From the NCBI GenBank assembly GCA_023406225.1, contig JAEXWS010000045.1:1-16416 (forward strand): a stretch of 16,416 nt of DNA. The letters are read 5' to 3'. The stretch is from Bacillota bacterium. Lineage in GTDB: Bacteria > Bacillota > Clostridia > Oscillospirales > Oscillospiraceae. A model generated the notes under the pieces. That model searched no databases. It saw only the letters and a list, made by a program, of their open reading frames with translations, and had not been told where the DNA came from. The position numbers and the translations under genes are program-made. Shown here piece after piece: positions 7,084 through 13,390 of this stretch. Position 1 is the stretch's first letter, and the number at the start of each line of letters is the position of its first letter.

Positions 7084-8073
7084 ATGGAAACAAAAAAAAT
7101 GACCTATATGCAGGCCGTGCGCCTGGCGCTGGACGAGGAAATGGCCCGGGACGATAAGGTTGTCATGATGGGTCAGGACATCGGCATTCTGGGCGGCGCT
7201 TACGGTGTAACCGGGGACCTGTATAAAAAATACGGCCCGGACCGCGTCATCGACGCGCCCCTCTCGGAAAACGCCATCGTGGGCTGGGGCATCGGCGCGG
7301 CCATGTACGGCTGGCGGCCCATCATGGACATCATGAAGATGGACTTCAGCATGGTGGCGCTGGACATCATCTGCAACCACCTGGCGAAATACCGCTACAT
7401 GTCCGGCGGACAGATCCCCTGTCTGCCCGGCGTGGTACGCACCGCCATCGGCGGCGGTACCCGCAGCGGCCCCCATCACAGCCAGTCCATCTACGGGCTC
7501 TACGCCGGGTTCCCCGGGCTGAAGGTGGTCTGCGCCTCCACCCCGGCGGATGCCAAGGGCCTTTTGAAGGCCGCTATCCGGGACAACGACCCCGTGTTCT
7601 TTTGTGAGGAGACCGCCGCCTACCGCATGAAGGGCGAAGTCCCCCTGGACCCGGATTACATCGTTCCCATCGGCAAGAGCCGCAAGGTCTGCGACGGCGA
7701 CGCCATCACCGTGGCGGGCTTCGGAACCGCCGTTTTAAAGGCCACCCGCGCCGCAGAGCTTCTGCGGGAGGAAGGCGTGCATATCGACCTGATCGATCTG
7801 CGCTGCCTGCGCCCCCTGGACCTGGACCCCGTGATCGACTCTGTCCGGCGGACCGGCCGGCTCTTGATCGTGGACGAATTTACCGAAACCTTCGGCATTA
7901 CCGGCGAGATCGCCTTCCAAGTGACGCAAAAAGCCTTCCGGGAGCTGAAGGAACCGGCCCAGCGGCTCACCCTGCCGGACACCATCATTCCCGCCTCCCC
8001 CAGGATGGAGGATTTCGTGATGCTCTCTCCTGAGAAGATCGCCCTGCGGGTGAAGGAGATCATCGGCGCATAA
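7084..8073 (+). CDS. acoB: thiamine-dependent dehydrogenase E1 component, beta subunit
   Basis: A 329-residue transketolase-like E1 beta subunit that pairs with the preceding alpha subunit in an alpha2-beta2 enzyme. The start at 7084 is chosen for the GGGGGAGACAGGA site just upstream and because METKKMTYMQAVRLALDEEM is the standard N-terminus; an in-frame upstream ATG would run back into the E1 alpha gene. Conserved features include GQDIGILGGAYGVTGDLYKKYG (30-51), the cofactor-activating Glu in PLSENAIVG (E62), the YRYMSGGQ segment (103-110) and HHSQS (131-135). The C-terminal domain includes LIVDEFTETFGITGEIAFQV. Length is typical. It is followed, after a 53-base AT-rich gap, by the free lipoyl protein gene rather than a full-length E2. 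Confidence 0.88.
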   Translation: METKKMTYMQAVRLALDEEMARDDKVVMMGQDIGILGGAYGVTGDLYKKYGPDRVIDAPLSENAIVGWGIGAAMYGWRPIMDIMKMDFSMVALDIICNHLAKYRYMSGGQIPCLPGVVRTAIGGGTRSGPHHSQSIYGLYAGFPGLKVVCASTPADAKGLLKAAIRDNDPVFFCEETAAYRMKGEVPLDPDYIVPIGKSRKVCDGDAITVAGFGTAVLKATRAAELLREEGVHIDLIDLRCLRPLDLDPVIDSVRRTGRLLIVDEFTETFGITGEIAFQVTQKAFRELKEPAQRLTLPDTIIPASPRMEDFVMLSPEKIALRVKEIIGA

Positions 8074-8126
8074 GCGGACTTTTTTCTTGTTTGGAAACCA
8101 AAATTATATTGAAGAGGTATTTGATT

Positions 8127-8390
8127 ATGGCAAGAGTGATTGTGATGCCCAAGCTGGGCGAGGCAATGGAAGAGGGCCAGGTGACCAGCTGGCTGTTCAA
8201 CGAGGGCGATAAGGTTGAGAAGAACCAGCCCCTCTTTGAGGTGATGACCGACAAGACCACCATGGAGTTCCCCTGCCCCGAGGACGGGACGCTGCTGAAA
8301 ATTCTGGTGGAGTGCGACGAGGACTATCCCTGCGGCACACCCATCGCCGTTCTTGGAGAGCCCGGCGAGGACATCTCCGGTCTGGTCTGA
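8127..8390 (+). CDS. free-standing lipoyl carrier protein (detached E2 lipoyl domain)
   Basis: An 87-residue protein that is essentially one biotinyl/lipoyl domain. It opens with MARVIVMPKLGEAMEEG, the standard first strand. The modifiable lysine is K43 in the TDKTTMEF hairpin turn, matching the E2 consensus ETDKATxE. The fold closes with GTPIAVLGEPGED, and the protein ends 11 residues later. There is no Ala/Pro linker and no subunit-binding domain. The start at 8127 follows GAAGAGG by 8 bases and gives the canonical N-terminus; an earlier ATG at 8091 lacks support. It should carry acyl groups between E1, the next-encoded acyltransferase and E3. The acyltransferase gene begins 18 bases after its stop in the same reading frame, with its own ribosome site. 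A glycine-cleavage H-type or biotin carrier role is less likely given the neighbours. Confidence 0.88.
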   Translation: MARVIVMPKLGEAMEEGQVTSWLFNEGDKVEKNQPLFEVMTDKTTMEFPCPEDGTLLKILVECDEDYPCGTPIAVLGEPGEDISGLV

Positions 8391-8408
8391 GGGATCCGGA
8401 GGAGCATT

Positions 8409-9107
8409 ATGGAAATCTCCCAGACCATCCCCTACAAGGGCGTCCGCAAAATGATCGGCAAACGGATGGAGATCAGCGGCGGCTATCCCATGACCTACCA
8501 GGGCATCTATGCGGACGTGACCGATCTGCTGGCCTGCCGAAAGCAGGTCAACGCTGAGAAAAACGCAAATCTGACCGTCAATGACTTCATCATTAAGGCC
8601 GCCAGCATTTCCTTGCAGCGCACGCCCATCATGAACGCCGGGTTCAGCGAGGATATGACTCAGATCAACGTATACAGCGATTGCAACCTCAGTGTCATGA
8701 CTGCTTCCGACAAGGGCCTGGTGGCCCCGGTCTTGAAGCGCACTCAGGACAAGACCATCTTTGAGCTCTCTGAGGAGATGAAGGCGCTGGTGGAAAAGGC
8801 CAACGCCGGAAAGCTCATGCCCGACGACTATGCGGACGGGACTTTCGGCATCACCAACATCGGCAAGCTGAATTCCTATGACTCTGTGCCGCTGCCTCAG
8901 CCGCCCCAGCCTGCCATCCTGGCGGCCTGCACGGCAAAAAAAATGCCTGTCGTTCTGGAACAGGACGGCGAGGATGTCATCGCCATCCGCATGATGATGA
9001 AGCTGGTCATCGGCGGCGACCACCGGATCTTGGACGGCGTGCCCCTGGCCGCCTTCATCAACGACATGAAGGCCTTGCTGGAGGACCCCCAGGCCCTGAT
9101 CGGTTGA
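8409..9107 (+). CDS. acoC: E2 acyltransferase, catalytic domain only
   Basis: A 232-residue dihydrolipoamide acyltransferase core (2-oxoacid_dh family) that moves the acyl group from lipoyl-lysine to CoA. It begins directly with the catalytic-domain entry IPYKGVRKMIGKRM (7-20). The active-site motif GGDHRILDG (202-210) has the catalytic H205 and D209 in DHRxxDG form. The GTFGITNIGKLN strand (144-155) with PPQPAIL (165-171) is also as in the family. Normal E2 proteins are about 370-600 residues with one to three N-terminal lipoyl domains and a peripheral subunit-binding domain; both are missing here. The lipoyl domain is the preceding gene, and the subunit-binding domain is found in neither. 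GGAGGAG lies just before the ATG, supporting independent translation. A terminator hairpin follows within 4 bases of the stop. Confidence 0.9.
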   Translation: MEISQTIPYKGVRKMIGKRMEISGGYPMTYQGIYADVTDLLACRKQVNAEKNANLTVNDFIIKAASISLQRTPIMNAGFSEDMTQINVYSDCNLSVMTASDKGLVAPVLKRTQDKTIFELSEEMKALVEKANAGKLMPDDYADGTFGITNIGKLNSYDSVPLPQPPQPAILAACTAKKMPVVLEQDGEDVIAIRMMMKLVIGGDHRILDGVPLAAFINDMKALLEDPQALIG

Positions 9108-9110
9108 TCC

Positions 9111-9147
9111 AAAGTTCCCGAAAACGACGTGTTTTCGGGAACTTTTT
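9111..9147 (+). terminator. perfect terminator hairpin inside the dehydrogenase operon
   Basis: A perfect 15-bp stem (AAAGTTCCCGAAAAC at 9111-9125 with its exact complement at 9131-9145) has a 5-base loop, GACGT. The right arm runs into TTTTTC. It starts 4 bases after the E2 stop and ends about 29 bases before the hydrolase start, so it would reduce transcription of the hydrolase and E3 genes relative to E1 and E2. No separate promoter is obvious before the hydrolase gene. Confidence 0.85.
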
Positions 9148-9175
9148 CAAAAAAGAACACAGGAGGCAAGCTGCC

Positions 9176-9964
9176 ATGAAGCTCTATGTGCTAGACCTGG
9201 GAAAGATCGTGATGGAGGGAGAAAACCCCGTGGTGGGCCACGGCGGCGCCGGAGAAAAGCCCGCCATCCCCATCCATGCGTTTTTGCTGCAAACGGGCGC
9301 GACCAATATCCTCTTCGACACCGGCTGCCATCCCCGCGCCATAGACGGCGCCTGGCCGGAGGCCCTGCGCGGAAATCCCTTTGTCCCCGGAGACGGCGGC
9401 GCGCTTTTGACCCGCCTCGCCCAGCTTGGCCTCCGGCCGGAGGACATCGACCATGTGATCGTATCCCACCTGCATCTGGACCACGCCGGAGGCGTCCACC
9501 TGTTTCCCCAGGCCCAGGTCTTTGTCCAGCAGGAGGAGCTGGAGCATGTGCTGGCGGATGACGCGGCGGGCACGCTGGATTTTTTCCACGTTCAATGCGA
9601 CGTGGATAACTGGAAGCGGGCGGGCACCCGGTGGGTCCCCGTCCCACGGGATGTGCGGGAGACGCCGCTGTGTCCGGGCGTGACCATTTTAAACCTGGGC
9701 CCCGGCCACTCCTTCGGCATGCTGGGACTGTCCGTTTCGCTCCAATGCGGCAGTTTTGTCATGGCGGCGGACGCCATTTACGCGGCGGAGCACCTGGGCC
9801 CGCCGGCAAAGCTCTCCGGCGCGGTCTATGACGAGGCGGGCTATTTCGCCGCCATCGACTATTTGAGCGGATATGCGGCGGCCCACGGCGCTACGCTTCT
9901 CTTCGGGCACGATATGGCCCAGTTCCAGACGCTGAAGCGGTCCACCGAAGGGTATTACACATAA
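9176..9964 (+). CDS. metallo-beta-lactamase-fold hydrolase, N-acyl-homoserine-lactonase-like
   Basis: A 262-residue zinc hydrolase of the metallo-beta-lactamase superfamily. The zinc ligands are all visible: HLHLDH (98-103: H98, H100, D102, H103), H178 in PGHSFG, D199 in MAADAIY and H245 in LLFGHD. This order and spacing, with a bridging Asp and no extra domains, is that of the AiiA/AttM-type lactonase group; other family members hydrolyse thioesters or other lactones. The start at 9176 follows AGGAGG by 9 bases; an upstream in-frame ATG at 9104 lies inside the E2 gene. It sits between E2 and E3 after a terminator hairpin, and E3 begins 43 bases after its stop. Possible roles are opening a lactone derived from the growth substrate or hydrolysing an acyl-thioester intermediate. 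Quorum-signal degradation is less likely from the context. No signal peptide, so cytosolic. Confidence 0.87.
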   Translation: MKLYVLDLGKIVMEGENPVVGHGGAGEKPAIPIHAFLLQTGATNILFDTGCHPRAIDGAWPEALRGNPFVPGDGGALLTRLAQLGLRPEDIDHVIVSHLHLDHAGGVHLFPQAQVFVQQEELEHVLADDAAGTLDFFHVQCDVDNWKRAGTRWVPVPRDVRETPLCPGVTILNLGPGHSFGMLGLSVSLQCGSFVMAADAIYAAEHLGPPAKLSGAVYDEAGYFAAIDYLSGYAAAHGATLLFGHDMAQFQTLKRSTEGYYT

Positions 9965-10007
9965 AGGCGCTGCGGAACACGCAATCGAAAGGAAAGGAAT
10001 TTAAACA

Positions 10008-11417
10008 ATGGGAGAACAGATTCTGGTGGTCGGCGGCGGCCCAGGCGGCTATGTGGCCGCGATCCGCGCCGCGCAGCTCGGCGGCGAGGTGACCCTGGTG
10101 GAGCGCAAACATCTGGGCGGCACCTGCCTGAACGTAGGCTGCATTCCCACCAAATGCCTGCTTCACAGCGCGGAGCTGCTGTCTGAAATGCGGGAGCGGG
10201 GTCCGGCCCTGGGCGTATTGGCAGACGGCCTGCGGGTGGATTTTCCCCAGGTCGTGGCCAATAAGAACGCCGTCTCCAAAAAACTCACCACCGGCATCGC
10301 GGGTCTGCTCAAGGCCAACGGGGTGGCGAAAATCGACGGCGAGGCGGTGTTCACCGCCCCCAAAACACTGCGCGTCACTGCGCCGGACGGCTCTGTGGAG
10401 ACAATGACCGCGGATAAGATCATCCTGGCGGCCGGGTCCGTCAACGCCGTCCCCCCGATCCCGGGACTGCGGGAGAACCCCAACTGCATCGACTCCACCA
10501 AGGCGCTTTCTCTGGAAACCCTGCCTGAGACTATGGTGGTTATCGGCGCGGGCGTCATCGGACTGGAGCTTGCCTGCGCCTTCGCCGCCTTCGGCACCAA
10601 GATCACGGTGGTAGAGGCTCAGGACCACATTCTGCCCATGCTGGACGGCGATTTGTCGGCGGCGGGCCTGAAGCATTTGAAAAAAATGGGCGTGAAGGTC
10701 CTGCTGGAAACGCCGGTGCAGGCCGTGGAGGCCTCCCCCGAAGGGGCGCGGGTCGTCTGCCGCAGCAAGGCGGGCGAAACGGTTGCGTTTGAGGCGCAGA
10801 AGGTCCTGGTCGCAGTGGGCCGCAAGGCCGACACCGACCTCCTGGACCTGGACGCGGGCGGCCTGGCGCACGACCGGGGCCGCATCCTGGTCAACGCCCG
10901 GATGGAAACCAGCCTCCCCGGCGTCTACGCCGTGGGAGACTGTGTGAAGGGTTACTCCCAGCTTGCCCACACCGCCTCCGCCATGGGCGAGACGGCGGCT
11001 GAAAACGCCCTGGGAGGCGAGGCGCGCTATGACGAGACCACCTGTCCCACCTGTGTCTACATTGAGCCGGAGGCCGCCTCCGTGGGCTTGACTGAAGCCC
11101 GGTGCAAGGCGGACGGCATGGAATACTGCGTGGGGAGATTTCCCATGGCGGCCAACGGCAAAGCTCTGATCCTCAACGGCGGGGAGGGTCTTGTGAAGAT
11201 CATCGCGGATAAAAACGACCATCAGGTCCTAGGCGTGCACATCATCGGTCCCCGGGCCACCGATCTCATCGCGGAGGGCGCGCTGGCCCTCCAGATGAAA
11301 TCCACTCTGGAGGACCTGATCTCCACCATCCACGCCCACCCCACCGTCACCGAAGCGGTCCGGGAAGCGGCGCTCGGCGCGGACCGCCGCGCCATCCATA
11401 TGCCGAACCGGCCGTAA
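10008..11417 (+). CDS. lpdA: dihydrolipoyl dehydrogenase (E3)
   Basis: A 469-residue FAD-dependent pyridine nucleotide-disulfide oxidoreductase that reoxidises dihydrolipoyl-lysine and passes electrons to NAD. The FAD motif GGGPGG lies at 9-14, and the redox-active disulfide is C40/C45 in GGTCLNVGCIPTK. The NAD-binding motif GAGVIGLE follows in the middle, then the second FAD motif (VYAVGDCVKG). The C-terminal catalytic base pair HAHPTVTE (H444, E449) comes from the dimer partner. Length is that of standard E3. There is no N-terminal lipoyl domain, unlike some acetoin-dehydrogenase E3 proteins, so the only lipoyl domain in this operon is the free carrier. It is the last gene of the operon; a strong terminator follows about 40 bases later. 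Confidence 0.95.
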   Translation: MGEQILVVGGGPGGYVAAIRAAQLGGEVTLVERKHLGGTCLNVGCIPTKCLLHSAELLSEMRERGPALGVLADGLRVDFPQVVANKNAVSKKLTTGIAGLLKANGVAKIDGEAVFTAPKTLRVTAPDGSVETMTADKIILAAGSVNAVPPIPGLRENPNCIDSTKALSLETLPETMVVIGAGVIGLELACAFAAFGTKITVVEAQDHILPMLDGDLSAAGLKHLKKMGVKVLLETPVQAVEASPEGARVVCRSKAGETVAFEAQKVLVAVGRKADTDLLDLDAGGLAHDRGRILVNARMETSLPGVYAVGDCVKGYSQLAHTASAMGETAAENALGGEARYDETTCPTCVYIEPEAASVGLTEARCKADGMEYCVGRFPMAANGKALILNGGEGLVKIIADKNDHQVLGVHIIGPRATDLIAEGALALQMKSTLEDLISTIHAHPTVTEAVREAALGADRRAIHMPNRP

Positions 11418-11457
11418 GACGCTTTGGCTGCGCAAATCAGACCCGGTATCACAGAGA

Positions 11458-11495
11458 AGGGGTCCTGAAATCTCAAGATTTCAGGACCCCTCTTT
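11458..11495 (+). terminator. rho-independent terminator after lpdA
   Basis: A perfect 14-bp stem (GGGGTCCTGAAATC at 11459-11472 with GATTTCAGGACCCC at 11477-11490) has a TCAA tetraloop, is extended by one A-T pair and ends in TCTTT. It closes the dehydrogenase-complex operon. Confidence 0.9.
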
Positions 11496-11693
11496 CCGTC
11501 TTTTCCGGCTGTGCCTCCAAATATCCAAGTCACAAAGCAAAACGTTTGTCTAAATGGCCCCGCACACTTTCCACTGCTTTTTTATAATTACAGCGTCACA
11601 GCAAAACAAAAGCCGCAAAATTCGTCAAGTTCTCCACTCTGGATCAGAACCCGTTAACCTGAACATACATAAGGAAGAAAATCAAAGAATCAC

Positions 11694-11737
11694 AAGAAAA
11701 AACAAATCAGCACCGTCAAACACGACGATGCTGATTT
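11694..11737 (-). terminator. terminator of the tRNA operon
   Basis: A 14-bp stem (11704-11717 with 11724-11737, one G-T wobble) has a 6-base loop. On the minus strand it is followed by a run of T (GTTTTTTCTT). It begins directly after the CCA end of tRNA-fMet, as expected for the end of a tRNA transcript. Confidence 0.85.
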
Positions 11738-11813
<76 letters not shown>

Positions 11814-11826
11814 ATATTTTGTTGTG

Positions 11827-11913
11827 TGGTGCCGGTGACCGGACTCGAACCGGTACAGTATCGCTACCGGGGGATTTTAAGTCCCCTGTGTCTACCGATT
11901 CCACCACACCGGC
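11827..11913 (-). tRNA. tRNA-Leu (UAA)
   Basis: An 87-base class II tRNA on the minus strand. The acceptor stem is GCCGGTG/CACCGGC followed by A and an encoded CCA. The anticodon loop CTTAAAA carries TAA (reads UUA and UUG). The long variable arm between the anticodon and T stems is characteristic of leucine tRNAs. The T-arm contains GGTTCGAGTCC. It is first gene of the tRNA operon, behind a good promoter. Confidence 0.95.
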
Positions 11914-11930
11914 GACTGTCGGCAACGATT

Positions 11931-11959
11931 AGAATACCATAACACCCCCATCATGTCAA
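11931..11959 (-). promoter_or_regulatory. sigma-A promoter of the tRNA-Leu/tRNA-fMet operon
   Basis: Read on the minus strand, a perfect -35 TTGACA (11954-11959) is followed after exactly 17 bases by TATTCT (11931-11936). Transcription would begin about 10 bases before the mature 5' end of tRNA-Leu at 11913. Confidence 0.85.
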
Positions 11960-12024
11960 GTGCTTTCCGAAAAAAATCCGTTTTTTTCTTTCGGCGGGGG
12001 ACGGCGCAAAATCCGCCGCGCGTC

Positions 12025-12066
12025 TGCACGGTTTCGTGCAACTTCTCCCCCCGCGCCGCATATACT
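12025..12066 (+). promoter_or_regulatory. possible promoter and small inverted repeat before the 25-codon ORF
   Basis: A TATACT hexamer at 12061-12066 could be a -10 box for the short ORF that follows. About 20 bases upstream is a perfect 6-bp inverted repeat, TGCACG (12025-12030) and CGTGCA (12035-12040) with spacer GTTT, falling where a -35 box or operator would lie. The -35 itself is poor, so the assignment is tentative. Confidence 0.35.
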
Positions 12067-12100
12067 GTCTGAGTAACCCTGACGCAAAGGAGGAACACGT

Positions 12101-12178
12101 TTGAGACCCCAAATAGACGACGGCACGGATGTTGATGATCTGATCTTTCAGGATGGATGGTGCATCAGTGAGCGATAA
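12101..12178 (+). CDS. possible 25-residue small protein
   Basis: A short frame from TTG at 12101 to TAA at 12176-12178, with AAAGGAGG (12086-12093) ending seven bases before the start; this is one of the best ribosome sites in the window. The product, read with Met at the TTG, is acidic in its first half (IDDGTDVDD) and ends DGWCISER, with one Trp and one Cys. I recognise no family. It has a candidate promoter upstream and is followed within 9 bases by a terminator hairpin, so it looks like a complete tiny transcription unit. It could be a small protein, a leader peptide or a small RNA that happens to carry a ribosome-like site. Both neighbouring genes are on the other strand. Confidence 0.35.
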   Translation: MRPQIDDGTDVDDLIFQDGWCISER

Positions 12179-12186
12179 AAGACTGG

Positions 12187-12213
12187 AGGACGCCGCGGAT
12201 GCGGCGTCCTTTT
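12187..12213. terminator. terminator after the 25-codon ORF and facing mnmA
   Basis: A perfect 10-bp stem (AGGACGCCGC at 12187-12196 with GCGGCGTCCT at 12201-12210) has a GGAT loop and ends in TTTT on the plus strand. It lies just after the small ORF and 6 bases beyond the mnmA stop codon on the opposite strand. It may work for both directions, though the T-run is better on the plus strand. Confidence 0.7.
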
Positions 12214-12218
12214 GCGTG

Positions 12219-13286
12219 TCACATGCAGATGGTGCCGCCGCCCACCACCGTCTCGCCGCTGTAAAACACCACCGCCTGCCCTGCGGTGACGGCCCGCTGA
12301 GGCTCCCGAAACACCACGCGCGCCCGTCCGCCGGAAAGAGGCTCCACCACGGCCTCCGCCTCCCTCTGGCTGTAGCGGGTCTTGGCCGTCACCACCATGG
12401 GTCCCTCCAGCTCCGGGACGGCGATCCAGTTCAGCCGATCCGCCGTCAGCTCCGCGGTATACAGCGCGCTGTCCGGTCCCAGGACCACCGTTCCGGCCTC
12501 CAGGTCTTTCCGCACCACGTACAGCGGCGCGTCCGCGCTGACGCCCAGGCCCTTGCGCTGGCCCGTGGTATAGCGCTCCAGCCCCTTGTGCCGGCCCAGG
12601 ACCTTCCCCGTCTCGTCCACAAAGTCGCCGGGACGGGGCTCCACGCCGCCGTAGCTCTGTAAAAAAGCCATATAGTCCCCGTCCGGGACGAAGCAGATGT
12701 CCTGGCTGTCGGCCTTCTGGGCGTTGACAAGGCCGTGGGCCTCCGCCAGGGCCCGGACCGCAGGCTTTTCATAGGTCCCGATGGGCAGCAGCAGGTGGCT
12801 GAGCTGGCGCTGCGTGAGCTGGTAGAGGACGTAGCTCTGGTCCTTCCGCCGATCCCGGCCCCGCAGCAGCAGCCACCGGCCCGAGGGCACGTCGAACGCC
12901 ACCCGGGCGTAATGACCGGTGGCGATGGCGTCCGCCCCCTGGTCCAGGGCCCAGTCCAGCAGCGCGCCAAACTTGATCTCCCGGTTGCAGTCCACGCAGG
13001 GGTTGGGCGTGCGGCCCCGGACGTATTCGGACACGAAACGGTCCATCACCTTGGTCCGGAACAGGCCGCACAGGTCCAGCACCGTATGGGGGATGCCCAA
13101 TGCCGCGGCCACGGCCCGGGCCGTCTCGATATCATCCGCCGAGCCGCACAGGCCCGGGCGGTCCTTGTAGTGGTGCAGGCGCAGGGTGACGCCGGAGACG
13201 GCGCAGCCCTCCTGCCGCAGCAGCAGCGCCGCCCCGGCACTGTCCACGCCGCCGCTCATGGCGACGGTCACATGCTTGGGGGTCAT
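12219..13286 (-). CDS. mnmA: tRNA-specific 2-thiouridylase MnmA
   Basis: A 355-residue ATP-dependent enzyme that puts sulfur on C2 of the wobble uridine (U34) of Lys, Glu and Gln tRNAs. The PP-loop SGGVDS is at 11-16. The two catalytic cysteines match the E. coli pair C102/C199: C97 in NPCVDCNREIKFG and C198 in DSQDICFVPDGDYM. The middle includes the GHYAR segment (124-128). The C-terminal beta-barrel domain is complete, and length is normal for the family. AGGAGG precedes the ATG on the minus strand. A TACAAT -10 candidate lies at 13316-13321 (minus), with only a weak -35. The frequent clostridial partner gene, a cysteine desulfurase, is not adjacent. Confidence 0.96.
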   Translation of the reverse strand: MTPKHVTVAMSGGVDSAGAALLLRQEGCAVSGVTLRLHHYKDRPGLCGSADDIETARAVAAALGIPHTVLDLCGLFRTKVMDRFVSEYVRGRTPNPCVDCNREIKFGALLDWALDQGADAIATGHYARVAFDVPSGRWLLLRGRDRRKDQSYVLYQLTQRQLSHLLLPIGTYEKPAVRALAEAHGLVNAQKADSQDICFVPDGDYMAFLQSYGGVEPRPGDFVDETGKVLGRHKGLERYTTGQRKGLGVSADAPLYVVRKDLEAGTVVLGPDSALYTAELTADRLNWIAVPELEGPMVVTAKTRYSQREAEAVVEPLSGGRARVVFREPQRAVTAGQAVVFYSGETVVGGGTICM

Positions 13287-13353
13287 GGGGATACCTCCTG
13301 ATCAAAACTAGCGTTATTGTATCCCATTTCCCGGCAAAAGGGAACCACCGCCG

Positions 13354-13390
13354 CAAAAAAACCGGCCGCGCCCTCCGCGCAGCCGGTTTT
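13354..13390 (-). terminator. terminator after the histidine-kinase-like gene
   Basis: On the minus strand AAAACCGGC pairs with GCCGGTTTT (13382-13390 and 13358-13366), with an additional short inner GC stem, and is followed by a run of seven T. The stop codon of the kinase-like gene overlaps the beginning of the stem. The hairpin separates that gene from mnmA downstream. Confidence 0.8.

Larger units (their letters stand above)
11418..11737. other. non-coding stretch between lpdA and the tRNA genes
   Basis: About 320 bases without a supported gene. It opens with the lpdA terminator and closes with the tRNA terminator of the other strand, so the two units converge here. The middle (about 11500-11690) is clearly AT-richer than its surroundings. 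I see no repeats, no long reading frame with a ribosome site and no integrase remnant in it. Confidence 0.6.

Noticed and set aside
8074..8126. Possible internal promoter in the AT-rich gap before the lipoyl gene
   Set aside because: TTGTTT is present but no -10 hexamer lies at 16-18 bases; only a short TTTGG-AAA-CCAAA hairpin is seen.
8127..9107. E2 gene broken by a nonsense mutation (pseudogene)
   Set aside because: Both halves are intact domains, the second has its own close ribosome site and starts at the catalytic-domain entry, and the whole linker and subunit-binding domain are absent. One point mutation would not give this.
11500..11690. Possible mobile-element scar or attachment site next to the tRNA genes
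   Set aside because: The tRNA 3' end is followed directly by a terminator, no duplicate of the tRNA 3' end is found, and no integrase or transposase fragment is visible. Only the lower GC stands out.
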